The notes beneath the pieces were generated by a model. It saw only the letters and a list, made by a program, of their open reading frames with translations, was not told where the DNA came from and did no database searches. This document shows, in pieces, positions 50,787-60,153 of a stretch of DNA of 64,000 nt. A program made the translations under genes and the position numbers. Position 1 is the stretch's first letter; each line of letters begins with the position of its first letter. Source of the stretch: Bacteroidales bacterium (GTDB lineage Bacteria; Bacteroidota; Bacteroidia; Bacteroidales; UBA4181); contig JAFWVY010000016.1 of assembly GCA_017523725.1 (NCBI GenBank), positions 62,001 to 126,000 on the forward strand. Reading direction: 5' to 3'.

Positions 50787-51341
50787 ATGACTCTAATCAT
50801 TATTATCGTTGTCGCCGTATTGGCGATTTGGGCCATAGGCATTTACAACTCACTGGTCAGACTGAGAAACAACCGTGAGAACGCGTTTGCGGACATTGAC
50901 GTGCAACTCAAGCAGAGACATGACCTTATACCACAGCTCGTGGCGACGGTCAAGGGCTATGCCGAACACGAGAAGACCACACTCGACAACGTGGTCAAGG
51001 CGCGGAACATGGCCATGTCTGCGACGACCATCGACGAGAAGATTGCGGCGGAGAATCAGCTGACGGCTGCGCTGGCCGGCCTCAAGGTCACAGTCGAAGC
51101 TTATCCCGAACTCAAGGCGAACGCCAATTTCATGCAGCTGCAGACCGAGATCGCCGACATCGAGAACAAACTCTCCGCGGTGCGCCGTTTCTTCAACTCG
51201 GCCACGAAGGAGTACAACAACGCGGTGCAGGTGTTCCCGGCGAACCTCCTGGCCGGCATGTTCGGTTTCCATCAGGAGAAGATGTTCGATTTGGGTACGG
51301 AGCGTGCCGATCTTGACAAAGCGCCCGAAATCAAGTTTTAA
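50787..51341 (+). CDS. lemA: LemA family protein
   Basis: A 184-residue protein with one N-terminal membrane helix (LIIIIVVAVLAIWAIGIYNSLV) and a helical bundle with the family pattern LRNNRENAFADIDVQLKQRHDLIPQLVATVKGYA and AVRRFFNSATKEYNNAVQVFPANLLA. LemA proteins are membrane-anchored and often encoded with an M48 protease, as here (the stop and the next ATG overlap by 1 bp). Role unknown. Confidence 0.93.
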   Translation: MTLIIIIVVAVLAIWAIGIYNSLVRLRNNRENAFADIDVQLKQRHDLIPQLVATVKGYAEHEKTTLDNVVKARNMAMSATTIDEKIAAENQLTAALAGLKVTVEAYPELKANANFMQLQTEIADIENKLSAVRRFFNSATKEYNNAVQVFPANLLAGMFGFHQEKMFDLGTERADLDKAPEIKF

Positions 51342-52423
51342 TGCAGTATGTAGGCATACGGACGCAGCAGCGGCGGAATAATTTCCGTTCCACTGTCCTG
51401 CTGATTCTTTTCCCGTGCCTGGTCCTGGTGCTGACGGGGGCGTGCTGTCTGTTGCTTGCTTACCTGTCGCCTGTCAGTTTCTACGATTCCGGCTATGGTT
51501 ACGGATATGACCCTGGCTACGGATCTTACGGCAGTTCCTATGGCAGTACCTATGGCAGTACCTATGGCAGTGGTTACGGAGCTGCCGGGGCTGTATCGCC
51601 GGCGAGTGTCTGGGCGGATGCCACCGAGATGTTCGTGGCGGTGTCGCCGTATGTCATCGCCGGTGTGCTGCTGTGGTTCCTGATCGCCTATTTCTCGAAC
51701 GTGGCCATCATCAATTCGGCCACCGGTGCCAAACCGCTCGAACGTCGTGAGAACATGCGTGTATATAATCTGGTGGAGAACCTGTGCATGAGCTGCGGCA
51801 TGACGATGCCGAAAGTCAACATCATCGAGGACAGTTCGCTCAACGCCTATGCATCGGGCATCAACCAGAAAACCTACACGGTGACCCTGTCACGGGGCAT
51901 TATCGAGAAACTCAACGATGCGGAGCTGGAGGGCGTCATTGCGCACGAGCTGACGCATATCCGCAACCGGGATGTCCGGGTGCTGATCGTATCCATCGTA
52001 TTCGTGGGAATCTTCTCGATGGTGGCGCAGGTGGCCATGCGTTCGCTGTACTATACGCCCCGGGCCCGTTCTTCGAACGACCGCGGGGGAGGGAGTGCAG
52101 CATTGTTGGTACTGATGGTCATGGTGGCCGCGGCCATCGGTTATTTCTTTTCTGTCCTCATGCGTTTCGCTATATCGCGCGACCGGGAGTACATGGCCGA
52201 CGCCGGCGGTGCCGAACTCACACGGAATCCGCTGGCACTGGCATCGGCCCTGCGCAAGATATCGGCCGACCCGGACATCGAGGCAGTGACCCAGTCTGAT
52301 GTGGCCCAGCTCTTTATTGAGCATCCCGGCCGGCAGGCCCGCGGCCTGTTCAGTGCACTGTCCGGTCTTTTTGCCACTCATCCGCCCATCGAAAAGCGGA
52401 TTGCCATACTAGAACAATTCTAA
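51341..52423 (+). CDS. M48 family metalloprotease (HtpX-like)
   Basis: A 360-residue membrane protease. A first helix (LLILFPCLVLVLTGACCLLLAYL) is followed by a Gly/Tyr/Ser loop (about residues 47-78, SYGSTYGSTYGSGYG) and a second helix (VAVSPYVIAGVLLWFLIAYF). The zinc motif VIAHELTHIRNRD (HExxH, about residue 201) and a downstream zinc Glu in REYMADAGGAEL are present. Likely removes damaged membrane proteins; partnership with LemA is inferred from the 1-bp overlap. The Tyr-Gly loop is encoded by a 12-bp tandem repeat (about 51539-51575). Confidence 0.91.
   Translation: MQYVGIRTQQRRNNFRSTVLLILFPCLVLVLTGACCLLLAYLSPVSFYDSGYGYGYDPGYGSYGSSYGSTYGSTYGSGYGAAGAVSPASVWADATEMFVAVSPYVIAGVLLWFLIAYFSNVAIINSATGAKPLERRENMRVYNLVENLCMSCGMTMPKVNIIEDSSLNAYASGINQKTYTVTLSRGIIEKLNDAELEGVIAHELTHIRNRDVRVLIVSIVFVGIFSMVAQVAMRSLYYTPRARSSNDRGGGSAALLVLMVMVAAAIGYFFSVLMRFAISRDREYMADAGGAELTRNPLALASALRKISADPDIEAVTQSDVAQLFIEHPGRQARGLFSALSGLFATHPPIEKRIAILEQF
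51539..51575 (+). repeat. 12-bp in-frame tandem repeat in the M48 protease gene
   Basis: About three copies of TATGGCAGTACC, the last imperfect, encoding Tyr-Gly-Ser-Thr units. Copy number may vary between strains without changing frame. Confidence 0.7.
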
Positions 52424-52433
52424 ACACTATACA

Positions 52434-53138
52434 ATGTACAAGCGCGTATTACTCAAACTGAGCGGCGAAGCCTTGATGGCCGGCAAACCGTACGGCATAG
52501 ACAGCGAACAGCTGCAGACCTATGCGGCGGCCGTGAAAGATGCTGTCGCCCTGGGCGTCCAGGTGGGCGTCGTGTTCGGCGGAGGCAATATCTTCAGGGG
52601 ACTGAAAGGCACCTCCGAAGGTTACGACCGTGTCAAAGGAGATTACATGGGCATGCTGGCCACCGTCATCAACGGACTGGCCATCCAGTCGGCACTCGAG
52701 AGTCTCGGCGTCCCGGCCCGTCTGTTCACGGCTTTCGGCATGGAACCCGTGGGTGAACGCTATACCCGCGACAAGGCGGTGGCTGCACTGGAGCTGGGAG
52801 AAGTGGCTATATTCAGTGCAGGGACGGGCAATCCCTACTTTACAACCGATACGGCTTCGGCATTGCGTGCCGTGGAAATCAACGCCGATGCATTGTTGAA
52901 AGGCACGCGGGTGGACGGCGTCTATACGGCTGATCCCGAAAAAGATCCGTCGGCCGTGAAGTTCGATACCATTACCTACGACGAAGTCTATCGCCGGAAC
53001 CTCAAGGTGATGGACCTGACCTCAATTACACTGTGCAAGGAGAACGGCATGAAGATGGTTGTCTTCGACATGAATATGCCGGGAGCATTGCGGCGGGTGC
53101 TCTTGGAGGAAAAAGAAGGGACGCTGATTACGGCGTAG
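52434..53138 (+). CDS. pyrH: UMP kinase
   Basis: A 234-residue amino-acid-kinase fold enzyme phosphorylating UMP to UDP. Motifs: LKLSGEALMAGKPYGID, GVVFGGGNIFRGLKG, YMGMLATVINGLAIQSALE, and STGTGNPYFTTDTASALRAVEI-like sequence with AGTGNPYFTTDTA. It follows the M48 gene by 10 bp and may share its transcript. Confidence 0.94.
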   Translation: MYKRVLLKLSGEALMAGKPYGIDSEQLQTYAAAVKDAVALGVQVGVVFGGGNIFRGLKGTSEGYDRVKGDYMGMLATVINGLAIQSALESLGVPARLFTAFGMEPVGERYTRDKAVAALELGEVAIFSAGTGNPYFTTDTASALRAVEINADALLKGTRVDGVYTADPEKDPSAVKFDTITYDEVYRRNLKVMDLTSITLCKENGMKMVVFDMNMPGALRRVLLEEKEGTLITA

Positions 53139-53200
53139 CTTGGAAACATTCCTCAAACCTCCTGCGGAAGTCCGAAGCGACGGCGCAGAAGAGGATGGAA

Positions 53201-54127
53201 TTACAAAGCTGCGACCAGCAGGAGCAGGCTCAGCAGGAATGTACTCATGACGAGCAGCGGGAGCATCGGGTCGAGCGCCCGGTCTTTTCGCGTCCATACG
53301 CCCCTGAGGTGAACGATGTAGAGCGGCAGCGTCAGCAGGAAAAGATACTGTTTCGGCGCAAGGCCCGGACGCAGCAGGGCGATGCCCAGGAAAACCCATC
53401 CCGACGCAATCAGCACGGTCTGATAGATGCGTGCCTTTTGTTCACCGAGCAGGATGGCGACCGTCGTCCGGGTGGCCATGTCGGTTTTCATATCCCTTAC
53501 ATTATTGACATTGAGAACGGCCACGCTGAAACATCCGATGCCGCATGCGGCGGCGATGACCCGCAACGACGGCATTTGCAGAGAACTGAGGAAATAGCCT
53601 CCGGCCACCGTCGCCAAGCCGAAAAAGATAAACACCGACAAATCGCCGAGCCCCCGATATCCATAGGGATTCCGGCCTAGCGTATAGCGCATGGCCGCCC
53701 AGACGGCACATGCTCCCAGCACGATGAAAAATGCCGGCGCGATGGCGAAGAGGGTGCCGAAGGCGGCCCGGATCATGGCCAGCCCGGCCAGACAACTCAG
53801 TCCGGCAAACACGGCGATGAGGATTTTCATCTGCCGGACAGTCATCAGGCCGTCCTGCAGCGAATAGCGGATGCCCTGTCGGACATCGGTGTCCGTGCCG
53901 TGCAGGGTGTCGCCGAGTTCGTTGGAAAGGTTGGTGAGAATCTGCAGAAGCACGGTGGTCAGCAGCAACAGGACGACCGGGAGTGTCCGGACACCTGGCC
54001 CGCCCATGGCGAGGGCAATGCCTGTGATGACACCCGCCAGCGAGAGCGGCAGCGTGCGCAGCCGCATGGACCGGATACATGCGGCGGCAGAAAAAGTTTC
54101 TTTTATTGGGGAATCCATTTGTTCCAT
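53201..54127 (-). CDS. menA: 1,4-dihydroxy-2-naphthoate polyprenyltransferase
   Basis: A 308-residue UbiA-superfamily membrane enzyme that prenylates dihydroxynaphthoate in menaquinone synthesis. The first Asp motif is NLSNELGDTLHGTD and the second is NVNNVRDMKTD; about eight hydrophobic segments span the chain. The YGYRGLGDLSVFIFFGL block is typical of MenA. Its ATG shares one base with the stop of the upstream GH43 gene (TGATG), an unexpected coupling. Confidence 0.92.
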   Translation of the reverse strand: MEQMDSPIKETFSAAACIRSMRLRTLPLSLAGVITGIALAMGGPGVRTLPVVLLLLTTVLLQILTNLSNELGDTLHGTDTDVRQGIRYSLQDGLMTVRQMKILIAVFAGLSCLAGLAMIRAAFGTLFAIAPAFFIVLGACAVWAAMRYTLGRNPYGYRGLGDLSVFIFFGLATVAGGYFLSSLQMPSLRVIAAACGIGCFSVAVLNVNNVRDMKTDMATRTTVAILLGEQKARIYQTVLIASGWVFLGIALLRPGLAPKQYLFLLTLPLYIVHLRGVWTRKDRALDPMLPLLVMSTFLLSLLLLVAAL

Positions 54128-55731
54128 CAGAATGCCGTTTGTCTGTAATAATCAAAATCCACATGGCCGCCAGTCGTCGCCGTGGCATAGTTGTACAGCA
54201 TGGAGCGGTAGCCGGTGAACAGATCCAGCGTGTAGCGCATCTGCAGCATTCCTTCCACCAGATGCCATGTATGGCCGTCTTCGGAATAGCTGAGGAAGGC
54301 GGTGTCGGCCCTTTCGCCGGCACGCTGCGGCGTGAAGATATAGGTGATCTTGAGATAGATGATATCACTCTGCAGCGGCTTCCGCAGCAGTTCGGTGATA
54401 CGTTCCGCCCCGCCGTCGCGCCGGCCGTTGCCAGGTACGCGCGTCAAGGCCACCAGTTCCTTGCGGCCGTCGGAAGCCATCTCCACCCCGATAGAGGCGT
54501 AGTTGCTCTGGAAGGCGCAGAGCCCGGCCCGGTCGCCCGGTTTCATGCCGGACACATCCATGCGGACCTCCGACACGCAGCGCGGACCGACGGTACGCTG
54601 TGTGAGCGAATTGCGGGCGTCCATCACGCCGGTGGCCACATGGGCCGTCCGGAGCCGCAGCCACCCTTTGCGTTCGGTGAGCGACCAGGCGGCGTCATCC
54701 GGCATGTGGTTCCACTGCCATACAAGCGCCAGCTGGTTGCGTTTGCTGCGGAACTCGTCGGAATCCCAGACGTAGTTTTCTCCATAGGGTTTCAGGTTGA
54801 CGTCGAAGGTCTTGACAGGGACAGTTCTGTCGCCGAGCACCGGCCATCCGTCCTCCCAGGTTAACGGCTGCAGCGTCGGAATCCGTCCGACGGCGCCGTG
54901 GTCCTGGAACATGACGGCATACCAGTCGCCGGCAGGGGTGTCGAAGATGGCTCCCTGCGCCACGCCGTCGCCCCGGCCGTCAAAAGCACCCTGCAGGATG
55001 ATTTTACTCTCGTAAGGCCCCAGCAGTTGCTTGCTGCGCCAGCATGTCTCGGTGCGGACACCGCCCGAAGGCCAGTCTATCTCGATGACGTAATAATAGT
55101 CACCGATATGGTAGAAATGTGCGCCCTCGGCCCGCAGGCTGTAGCCGTTGCGCGGGGCCGATATCAGCACCTGGTCCACACCGCCCGGCTGCACGCCCGA
55201 GAGGTCCGGCTTGAGCTCGGCGATGCGCAGGTCGCCATTGCCATAGACCAGATAGACATGTCCGTCGTCGAACAGCAGCGACGCATCGTGGAACACCCGG
55301 TCCAGCACGGTCTTTTCCCACGTTCCCCGCTGAATGTCACGCGTCTTGTACACATAGGTCTTCTGCTGGTCGTTGGCGATGAACAGCACGTAGTACATGC
55401 CGTCGTGGTAGCGCAGCGATGCGGCCCACTGGCCTTTGCCGTAGGCGTTGCGGCCGTTGCGCAGGTTATAGACATCGTCATCGTTCAGCGTGTCATAGAC
55501 ATAGTTGACGATGCGCCAGTGCACCAGATCCCTGGAATGCATGATGGGAGCGCCGGGGCAGAAATACATGGTGGTGCTTATCATGTAGAAGTCGTCCCCG
55601 ACCCGGATGACGTCATTGTCCGGAATGTCGGTGTATGTCAGAGGATTGACACAGTTGGTCGTCACAGACTTGGCCTGCAGAGCCGTGCCGAAGCCTATCA
55701 GCAGCGCCAGGGCGCAGAGTAAGTGTCGCAT
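54127..55731 (-). CDS. glycoside hydrolase family 43 (two-domain type, GH43_12-like)
   Basis: A 534-residue secreted enzyme with signal peptide (LLCALALLIGFGTALQAKS). The five-bladed propeller begins NPLTYTDIPDNDVIRVGDDFYMIST with the general-base Asp, and includes HDASLLFDDGHVYLVYGNG and YSLRAEGAHFYHIGDYYYV with the acid Glu. A C-terminal beta-sandwich (about 330-530; VSEVRMDVSGMKPGDRAGLCAFQSNYASIGV) follows. Such enzymes are beta-xylosidases or arabinofuranosidases. It sits between GH127 and menA on the same strand, 32 bp after the GH127 stop. Confidence 0.88.
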   Translation of the reverse strand: MRHLLCALALLIGFGTALQAKSVTTNCVNPLTYTDIPDNDVIRVGDDFYMISTTMYFCPGAPIMHSRDLVHWRIVNYVYDTLNDDDVYNLRNGRNAYGKGQWAASLRYHDGMYYVLFIANDQQKTYVYKTRDIQRGTWEKTVLDRVFHDASLLFDDGHVYLVYGNGDLRIAELKPDLSGVQPGGVDQVLISAPRNGYSLRAEGAHFYHIGDYYYVIEIDWPSGGVRTETCWRSKQLLGPYESKIILQGAFDGRGDGVAQGAIFDTPAGDWYAVMFQDHGAVGRIPTLQPLTWEDGWPVLGDRTVPVKTFDVNLKPYGENYVWDSDEFRSKRNQLALVWQWNHMPDDAAWSLTERKGWLRLRTAHVATGVMDARNSLTQRTVGPRCVSEVRMDVSGMKPGDRAGLCAFQSNYASIGVEMASDGRKELVALTRVPGNGRRDGGAERITELLRKPLQSDIIYLKITYIFTPQRAGERADTAFLSYSEDGHTWHLVEGMLQMRYTLDLFTGYRSMLYNYATATTGGHVDFDYYRQTAF

Positions 55732-55763
55732 GGTATCTTGGTTTTATTCGTTCTTTTTCCAGT

Positions 55764-57740
55764 TTATCTCCAGTTCATTTTCCAATAAATCATATAGCGT
55801 GCCTCATGTATCTTGAAGAACGGCTGTAGCACGAGACTGGCCGATTCGGGGTTCTGCCAGGCCGGAGGGTCGATGCTGAAATGCAGTTGATCCGGGTCCG
55901 TGCAGTGCATGGAGTTAAACAGTAGCTCCACGCCGCCCTTGAACATCGGGGCGCTTTCCAGCGGCCGTTGAGGTCCGCGGGCTTCATGGTCCCATCGGCC
56001 TTCGCCGGCGAACAGCCCGGTCAGATCGGCCGTTTCTGTTGCAGCGGCCAGCACGATCGGTCCGTACAGGATGGCGATGTAGTTGTCCTCATACTGCGGG
56101 CAGGTATCGAAGGCAAGCTTCATGGGCATCCGGACGTCGATGCGGTCGCCTTTTTGCCAGGTCCGCGTAATGCAGACATATGAACATTTCCGGTTGTCGC
56201 CGATGGCTGGCCCGCCGTTGATGCTTATGCTGTAGCCTTCGGTACACCAGGCAGGATGCCGGACGGCGAGGGTGTAGGTGCCCGATTTCCCGATGGTAAG
56301 GGTGGTGCCTTCCTCATAGGGAAAACGCGTCGTCTGGTGCACCACAAAGCGCTTGTCACGCAGGGTGCTCGATACGAAAAGATTGACAAAGAGGGTGTCG
56401 CGGGCCGCATCCTGCGCGTAGATGAACATGCCGTATTTGCTGTGGTTCTCCATGCCGGTGCCGACGCAGCACCACATGGCTTCGTTCACCTGCGAATAGA
56501 CGCGGTAGTGCTGCGGCCGCAGGGAGGTGAAGTACACATAGCCACCCGTGTGCGGATTCTGGGTCGAGAGGATGTGGTTGTACAGGGCTTTCTCATAGAA
56601 ATCGACATACTTCGCCTGATGATCATCGGCAAACAGATCTGTCGTGAGTTTCAGCATGTTGTAGGTGTTGCAGCTTTCCGGTCCGTTGTTCTCTTCAATG
56701 TAGTGCACGCCTTCGCCTCCCTGCAGGAAATGCTCATTGACGCTGTTGCCGCCGATGACCACGGTACGCCTCCATGTCACATCTTGCCAGAAATTCTCTG
56801 CCGCGCGGTGCAGATCGTCCGCCCGATATAGAGCCCCGGCAGGATGCGCTGCCAGTTCCTGGGCAGTGCGCGTAAAGCCGACATATTTGGGCACCTGTGT
56901 GTTGGCATGCCGGCCGTTCAGGAAAAATTCGACTTTAGTCAACATACCTTCCACCATGGTCCGGTGGGTGAAACGTTGGGCAGCAAGCAGATAACGTTCA
57001 TCGCCAGTCAGTCGGAAGGCATCTGCATAGACCTCGCAGATGCCGCCGTGCTCGGTGTCCAGGATGCGTTGCAACGTGTCGTCGTCCAGGTTGGAGATAA
57101 GGTTCACCCCCCAGTCGCAAAGCTTGATGAAGCATTGCAGGGCCTTCTTGTTGCCGGCATAGACCCAGGCGTTCAGGAACCCCTCGTAAATCTTGTGCAT
57201 CACATAGAACGGCACCCAGCCCCGGTGGCGGTCAAAGGCCCGCGTGTTGCCCCGGTACAGTTCGGTCCATACGCTGTTGTCGGGAATGCCTCCGATATAG
57301 CCGTACAGTCCGTCCGTATTGTGGTCGAAGACAGCCTGGCATTCGGCCATCCGGTCCACCATGTAGTCCAGCCGTTTCTTGAGCGCTTTCTTCATGGCGC
57401 GGTCGTCCGAGGCGGCCCAGGCCAGCGCCAGCGCCGACATGTAGTGGCCTCCGACATGACCGTCGAGCCGGAAACTGCCGGAGCCCCAGTTGTCGAAATT
57501 CGGATGCTGTGCCGCCCAGAGCGTGTCGCCGGCCTGCCGGAAATACGGCGTCATCAGGCGGTCCACGTCGTAAGCCAGCAGCACTGAGTCGTTCAGAACC
57601 ATGGCATGCCGGAAGAGGTCGTCTTCGAGGGTGACCTGGTTCAGGTTGAACAGATGCGGATAGAGTTTCTGCTGGGCGTGGCCGGTTATCGCCAGGCAAC
57701 AGACTGTACACAGAATCAGCCGGAGGAAGAAACGTTTCAT
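55764..57740 (-). CDS. GH127-type beta-L-arabinofuranosidase (DUF1680)
   Basis: A 658-residue protein with signal peptide (FFLRLILCTVCCLAITGHAQ). The alpha/alpha barrel shows DUF1680/GH127 features: LDGHVGGHYMSALALAWAA, YGYIGGIPDN, YVMHKIYEGFLNAWVYAG, and ESCNTYNMLKLTTDLFA with the Glu-Cys pair of the active site, then EAMWCCVGTGMENHSKYG with further conserved Cys. GH127 enzymes release beta-L-arabinofuranose and use Cys as nucleophile. It precedes the GH43 gene in one unit. Confidence 0.88.
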   Translation of the reverse strand: MKRFFLRLILCTVCCLAITGHAQQKLYPHLFNLNQVTLEDDLFRHAMVLNDSVLLAYDVDRLMTPYFRQAGDTLWAAQHPNFDNWGSGSFRLDGHVGGHYMSALALAWAASDDRAMKKALKKRLDYMVDRMAECQAVFDHNTDGLYGYIGGIPDNSVWTELYRGNTRAFDRHRGWVPFYVMHKIYEGFLNAWVYAGNKKALQCFIKLCDWGVNLISNLDDDTLQRILDTEHGGICEVYADAFRLTGDERYLLAAQRFTHRTMVEGMLTKVEFFLNGRHANTQVPKYVGFTRTAQELAAHPAGALYRADDLHRAAENFWQDVTWRRTVVIGGNSVNEHFLQGGEGVHYIEENNGPESCNTYNMLKLTTDLFADDHQAKYVDFYEKALYNHILSTQNPHTGGYVYFTSLRPQHYRVYSQVNEAMWCCVGTGMENHSKYGMFIYAQDAARDTLFVNLFVSSTLRDKRFVVHQTTRFPYEEGTTLTIGKSGTYTLAVRHPAWCTEGYSISINGGPAIGDNRKCSYVCITRTWQKGDRIDVRMPMKLAFDTCPQYEDNYIAILYGPIVLAAATETADLTGLFAGEGRWDHEARGPQRPLESAPMFKGGVELLFNSMHCTDPDQLHFSIDPPAWQNPESASLVLQPFFKIHEARYMIYWKMNWR

Positions 57741-57852
57741 GAGCGGAAGTGTTTAAAAATACAATTTTAATGTTTTTCCGGCAGAATCCGTCCGCCGGCC
57801 CGAAAAAAGACTATCGGAATGCTCTCACGCCGGCAAACGTCGCTTTTTTTTA

Positions 57853-57860
57853 TAGTTTTG
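57853..57860 (+). promoter_or_regulatory. -7 box for the DUF2264 gene
   Basis: TAGTTTTG matches TAnnTTTG; the ATG at 57954 is 94 bp downstream. The intervening stretch has no other gene. Confidence 0.45.
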
Positions 57861-57953
57861 TACTGGAAGGACTGAGCAGTCCGGCCGATGCGTTCCTTCC
57901 GATATTCAACCGCGGATGCCGTCCCGGAGCGCATTCGCCGAAATCTGTTCAAT

Positions 57954-59189
57954 ATGAAGAAATTGCTTATTGCAGGCCTGCTTGCCTGTCTGCTGGCGCC
58001 CGTCACGTTGTCCGGCGCGAAGAAAACCGTGGAATCCGACCGGATGTATTGGTGCCGTCTGATGTACCGCATGGCAAAACCCATTCTCGAACCGATGAGC
58101 GAAGGCCGCCTGCAGGCGGATATGATGGTTGAGGTGGGTCCGACGTGGGACCATCGGAATATCAAGGTGGCCTATCTGGAAGCCTTCGGCCGCCTGATGG
58201 ACGGACTGGCTCCCTGGTTGGCGTTGCCCGATGATGACACCGAAGAAGGCCAGATGCGCCGGCAACTTCGCCAGTGGGCGCTCAAGAGTCTGGCGAACGC
58301 CGTCGATCCGGCCAGCCCGGACTACCTGCTGTGGCGCGAAGAGGGTCAGACACTGGTGGATGCGGCCTTTCTGGCAGAAGGATTTTTACGGGCCTACGAC
58401 GCCCTCTGGGTGCCTCTGGACGATTTGACAAAATCGCGCTACATCGAAGAATTCACCCAGCTCTGGCGGGTCGATCCGCCCTATACCAACTGGCTGCTTT
58501 TCTCTGCCACGACCGAGCTTATGCTGCTCAAGGCCGGCGCACCGTGCGACCGTTTCAGGATTAATACGGCGCTGCGCAAGATAGACGAATGGTATGTGGG
58601 CGACGGCTGGTATTCCGACGGGCAGCAGTTCGCTTTCGACTATTACAACAGCTATGTCATCCAACCGATGTATCTCGAATGTCTCGAGACGGTCGCGCGT
58701 CCGCCGTTCTCGTGGTCGGGCTATCGGGGCAAGACCGATGTGGCGTTGCGACGCATGCAGAAATATGCCATCATCCTCGAGCGTTTCATTTCGCCCGAAG
58801 GCACTTTCCCGGCGTTCGGCCGTTCCATTCCGTACCGGATGGCAGCCATGCAGCCGCTGGCGATGCTGGCCTGGCGCCGGCAACTGCCGGCCGAACTGTC
58901 CGGCGGACAGGTGCGCGCTGCGCTGACCGCTGTCATGAAACGCATGTTTGACGACAAGTACGAGAATTTCAACGAAAAAGACTATCTGACCCTCGGCTTT
59001 GTCGGACGTCAGCCGGGTGTTACCGATTCGTACACCAACAACGGCAGCCTGTATCTGACCTCGCTGGTATTCCTGCCGCTCGGCTTGCCGGCCGACGATC
59101 CGTTCTGGACGTCTGAACCGGAGCCCTGGACGCAGCAGAAAGCCTGGTCAGGGGTGGAGTTCCCGAAGGACCATGCCTATAGGGAGTGA
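57954..59189 (+). CDS. DUF2264 domain-containing secreted protein
   Basis: A 411-residue protein with signal peptide (MKKLLIAGLLACLLAPVTLSG). The core matches the DUF2264 pattern: GPTWDHRNIKVAYLEAFGRLMDGLAPWL, QTLVDAAFLAEGFLRA, TNWLLFSATTELMLLKAG, YVGDGWYSDGQQFAFDYYNSYVIQPMYLE. The helical repeats suggest an alpha/alpha barrel as in polysaccharide lyases and unsaturated glucuronyl hydrolases. It lies among plant-glycan enzymes, supporting a role in pectin-derived oligosaccharides; activity unproven. Start at ATG 57954 begins the signal peptide; the longer frame begins closer to the promoter but lacks one. Confidence 0.85.
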   Translation: MKKLLIAGLLACLLAPVTLSGAKKTVESDRMYWCRLMYRMAKPILEPMSEGRLQADMMVEVGPTWDHRNIKVAYLEAFGRLMDGLAPWLALPDDDTEEGQMRRQLRQWALKSLANAVDPASPDYLLWREEGQTLVDAAFLAEGFLRAYDALWVPLDDLTKSRYIEEFTQLWRVDPPYTNWLLFSATTELMLLKAGAPCDRFRINTALRKIDEWYVGDGWYSDGQQFAFDYYNSYVIQPMYLECLETVARPPFSWSGYRGKTDVALRRMQKYAIILERFISPEGTFPAFGRSIPYRMAAMQPLAMLAWRRQLPAELSGGQVRAALTAVMKRMFDDKYENFNEKDYLTLGFVGRQPGVTDSYTNNGSLYLTSLVFLPLGLPADDPFWTSEPEPWTQQKAWSGVEFPKDHAYRE

Positions 59190-59252
59190 CTTTCTCTGCC
59201 AGGGTCTTCTCAGATGGAATGCAGCGGCACCTCGGCCGGTCGCCGGCTGACG

Positions 59253-60068
59253 TCAGATGCCGCTGAACGAACTGAAGCCGCCGTCGACAGGAAGCACCAC
59301 GCCCGTGACAAAGGAGGCGGCGTCGCTGCACAGGAACTGGGCGGCGCCGTTGAGTTCCGTCAGGTCGCCGAAGCGGCGCATCGGTGTCTTGGCCAGCACC
59401 TTCTGCGAACGTTCAGTGAGTGAGCCGTCCGGATTGAGCAGCGCAGCCCGGTTCTGCTTTCCGATGAAGAAACCGGGAGCCAGGGCGTTGACACGGATTT
59501 TTTCGCTGTATTTCACGGCCATTTCCTGTGCCAGCCAGCGCGTGAAATTCGACACGCCCTCTTTGGCCGCACCGTAGCCGGCCACCCTCGTGAGCGCATC
59601 GTAAGCCGCCATCGACGAGATATTCAGGATACATCCGGCGCCCTGCTTTGCAAAAATCCGGGTGAATACATGGCAGGGATAGACCGTGCCGTTAAGGTTG
59701 AGGTCCAGCACCTTTTCCCAGTCTTCGAGTTTCATGTCCCAGAAATTCTGGTCGGGCATGACGTTGGCTCCGGCCACGTTGCCGCCCGCCACGTTGATCA
59801 GGATATCCACCCGGCCCCGTTGGGCGACGATCTCGTCTGCGATGCGGTTCACCTCGGCCGTATCCATGACATTGCAGGCATAGCACGCCGGATTCCCGCC
59901 GAGCGCCTGTAGTTGATTGAGCGTTGGTTCAATCTGTTCCGGCCGGTGGACCAATGCGATGACGTCGGCCTGGTTGGCCGCGAAATGCCGGGCGAGCGAA
60001 CCGCCCAGCGCGCCGGCAGCGCCGGTGATGACGGCAACTTTGCCCTTGATGGAAAACATGTCACTCAT
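59253..60068 (-). CDS. SDR family oxidoreductase (sugar acid dehydrogenase-like)
   Basis: A 271-residue short-chain dehydrogenase. Cofactor motif AVITGAAGALGGSLARHFA (about residues 14-32), the NVAGGN block, catalytic Ser in ILNISSMAAYDAL and catalytic YGAAKEG (YxxxK, about residues 166-172). The chain resembles gluconate-5-dehydrogenase or D-mannonate oxidoreductase-type SDRs that process uronic acid products. Start at ATG 60068 (MSDMFSIKGKVAVITG); the longer upstream frame crosses a -7 box. Confidence 0.88.
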   Translation of the reverse strand: MSDMFSIKGKVAVITGAAGALGGSLARHFAANQADVIALVHRPEQIEPTLNQLQALGGNPACYACNVMDTAEVNRIADEIVAQRGRVDILINVAGGNVAGANVMPDQNFWDMKLEDWEKVLDLNLNGTVYPCHVFTRIFAKQGAGCILNISSMAAYDALTRVAGYGAAKEGVSNFTRWLAQEMAVKYSEKIRVNALAPGFFIGKQNRAALLNPDGSLTERSQKVLAKTPMRRFGDLTELNGAAQFLCSDAASFVTGVVLPVDGGFSSFSGI

Positions 60069-60098
60069 ATTGTATGCGTTTTGGGAATGTTTGTCTTG

Positions 60099-60106
60099 CA
60101 AAGATA
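60099..60106 (-). promoter_or_regulatory. -7 box for the SDR gene
   Basis: Minus-strand TATCTTTG, 31 bp before the start at 60068, in a divergent intergenic region. Confidence 0.5.
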
Positions 60107-60153
60107 CGAAAACGACCGGACGAAGCCATCTTTCCCTGCATCGATTGTTTTTG

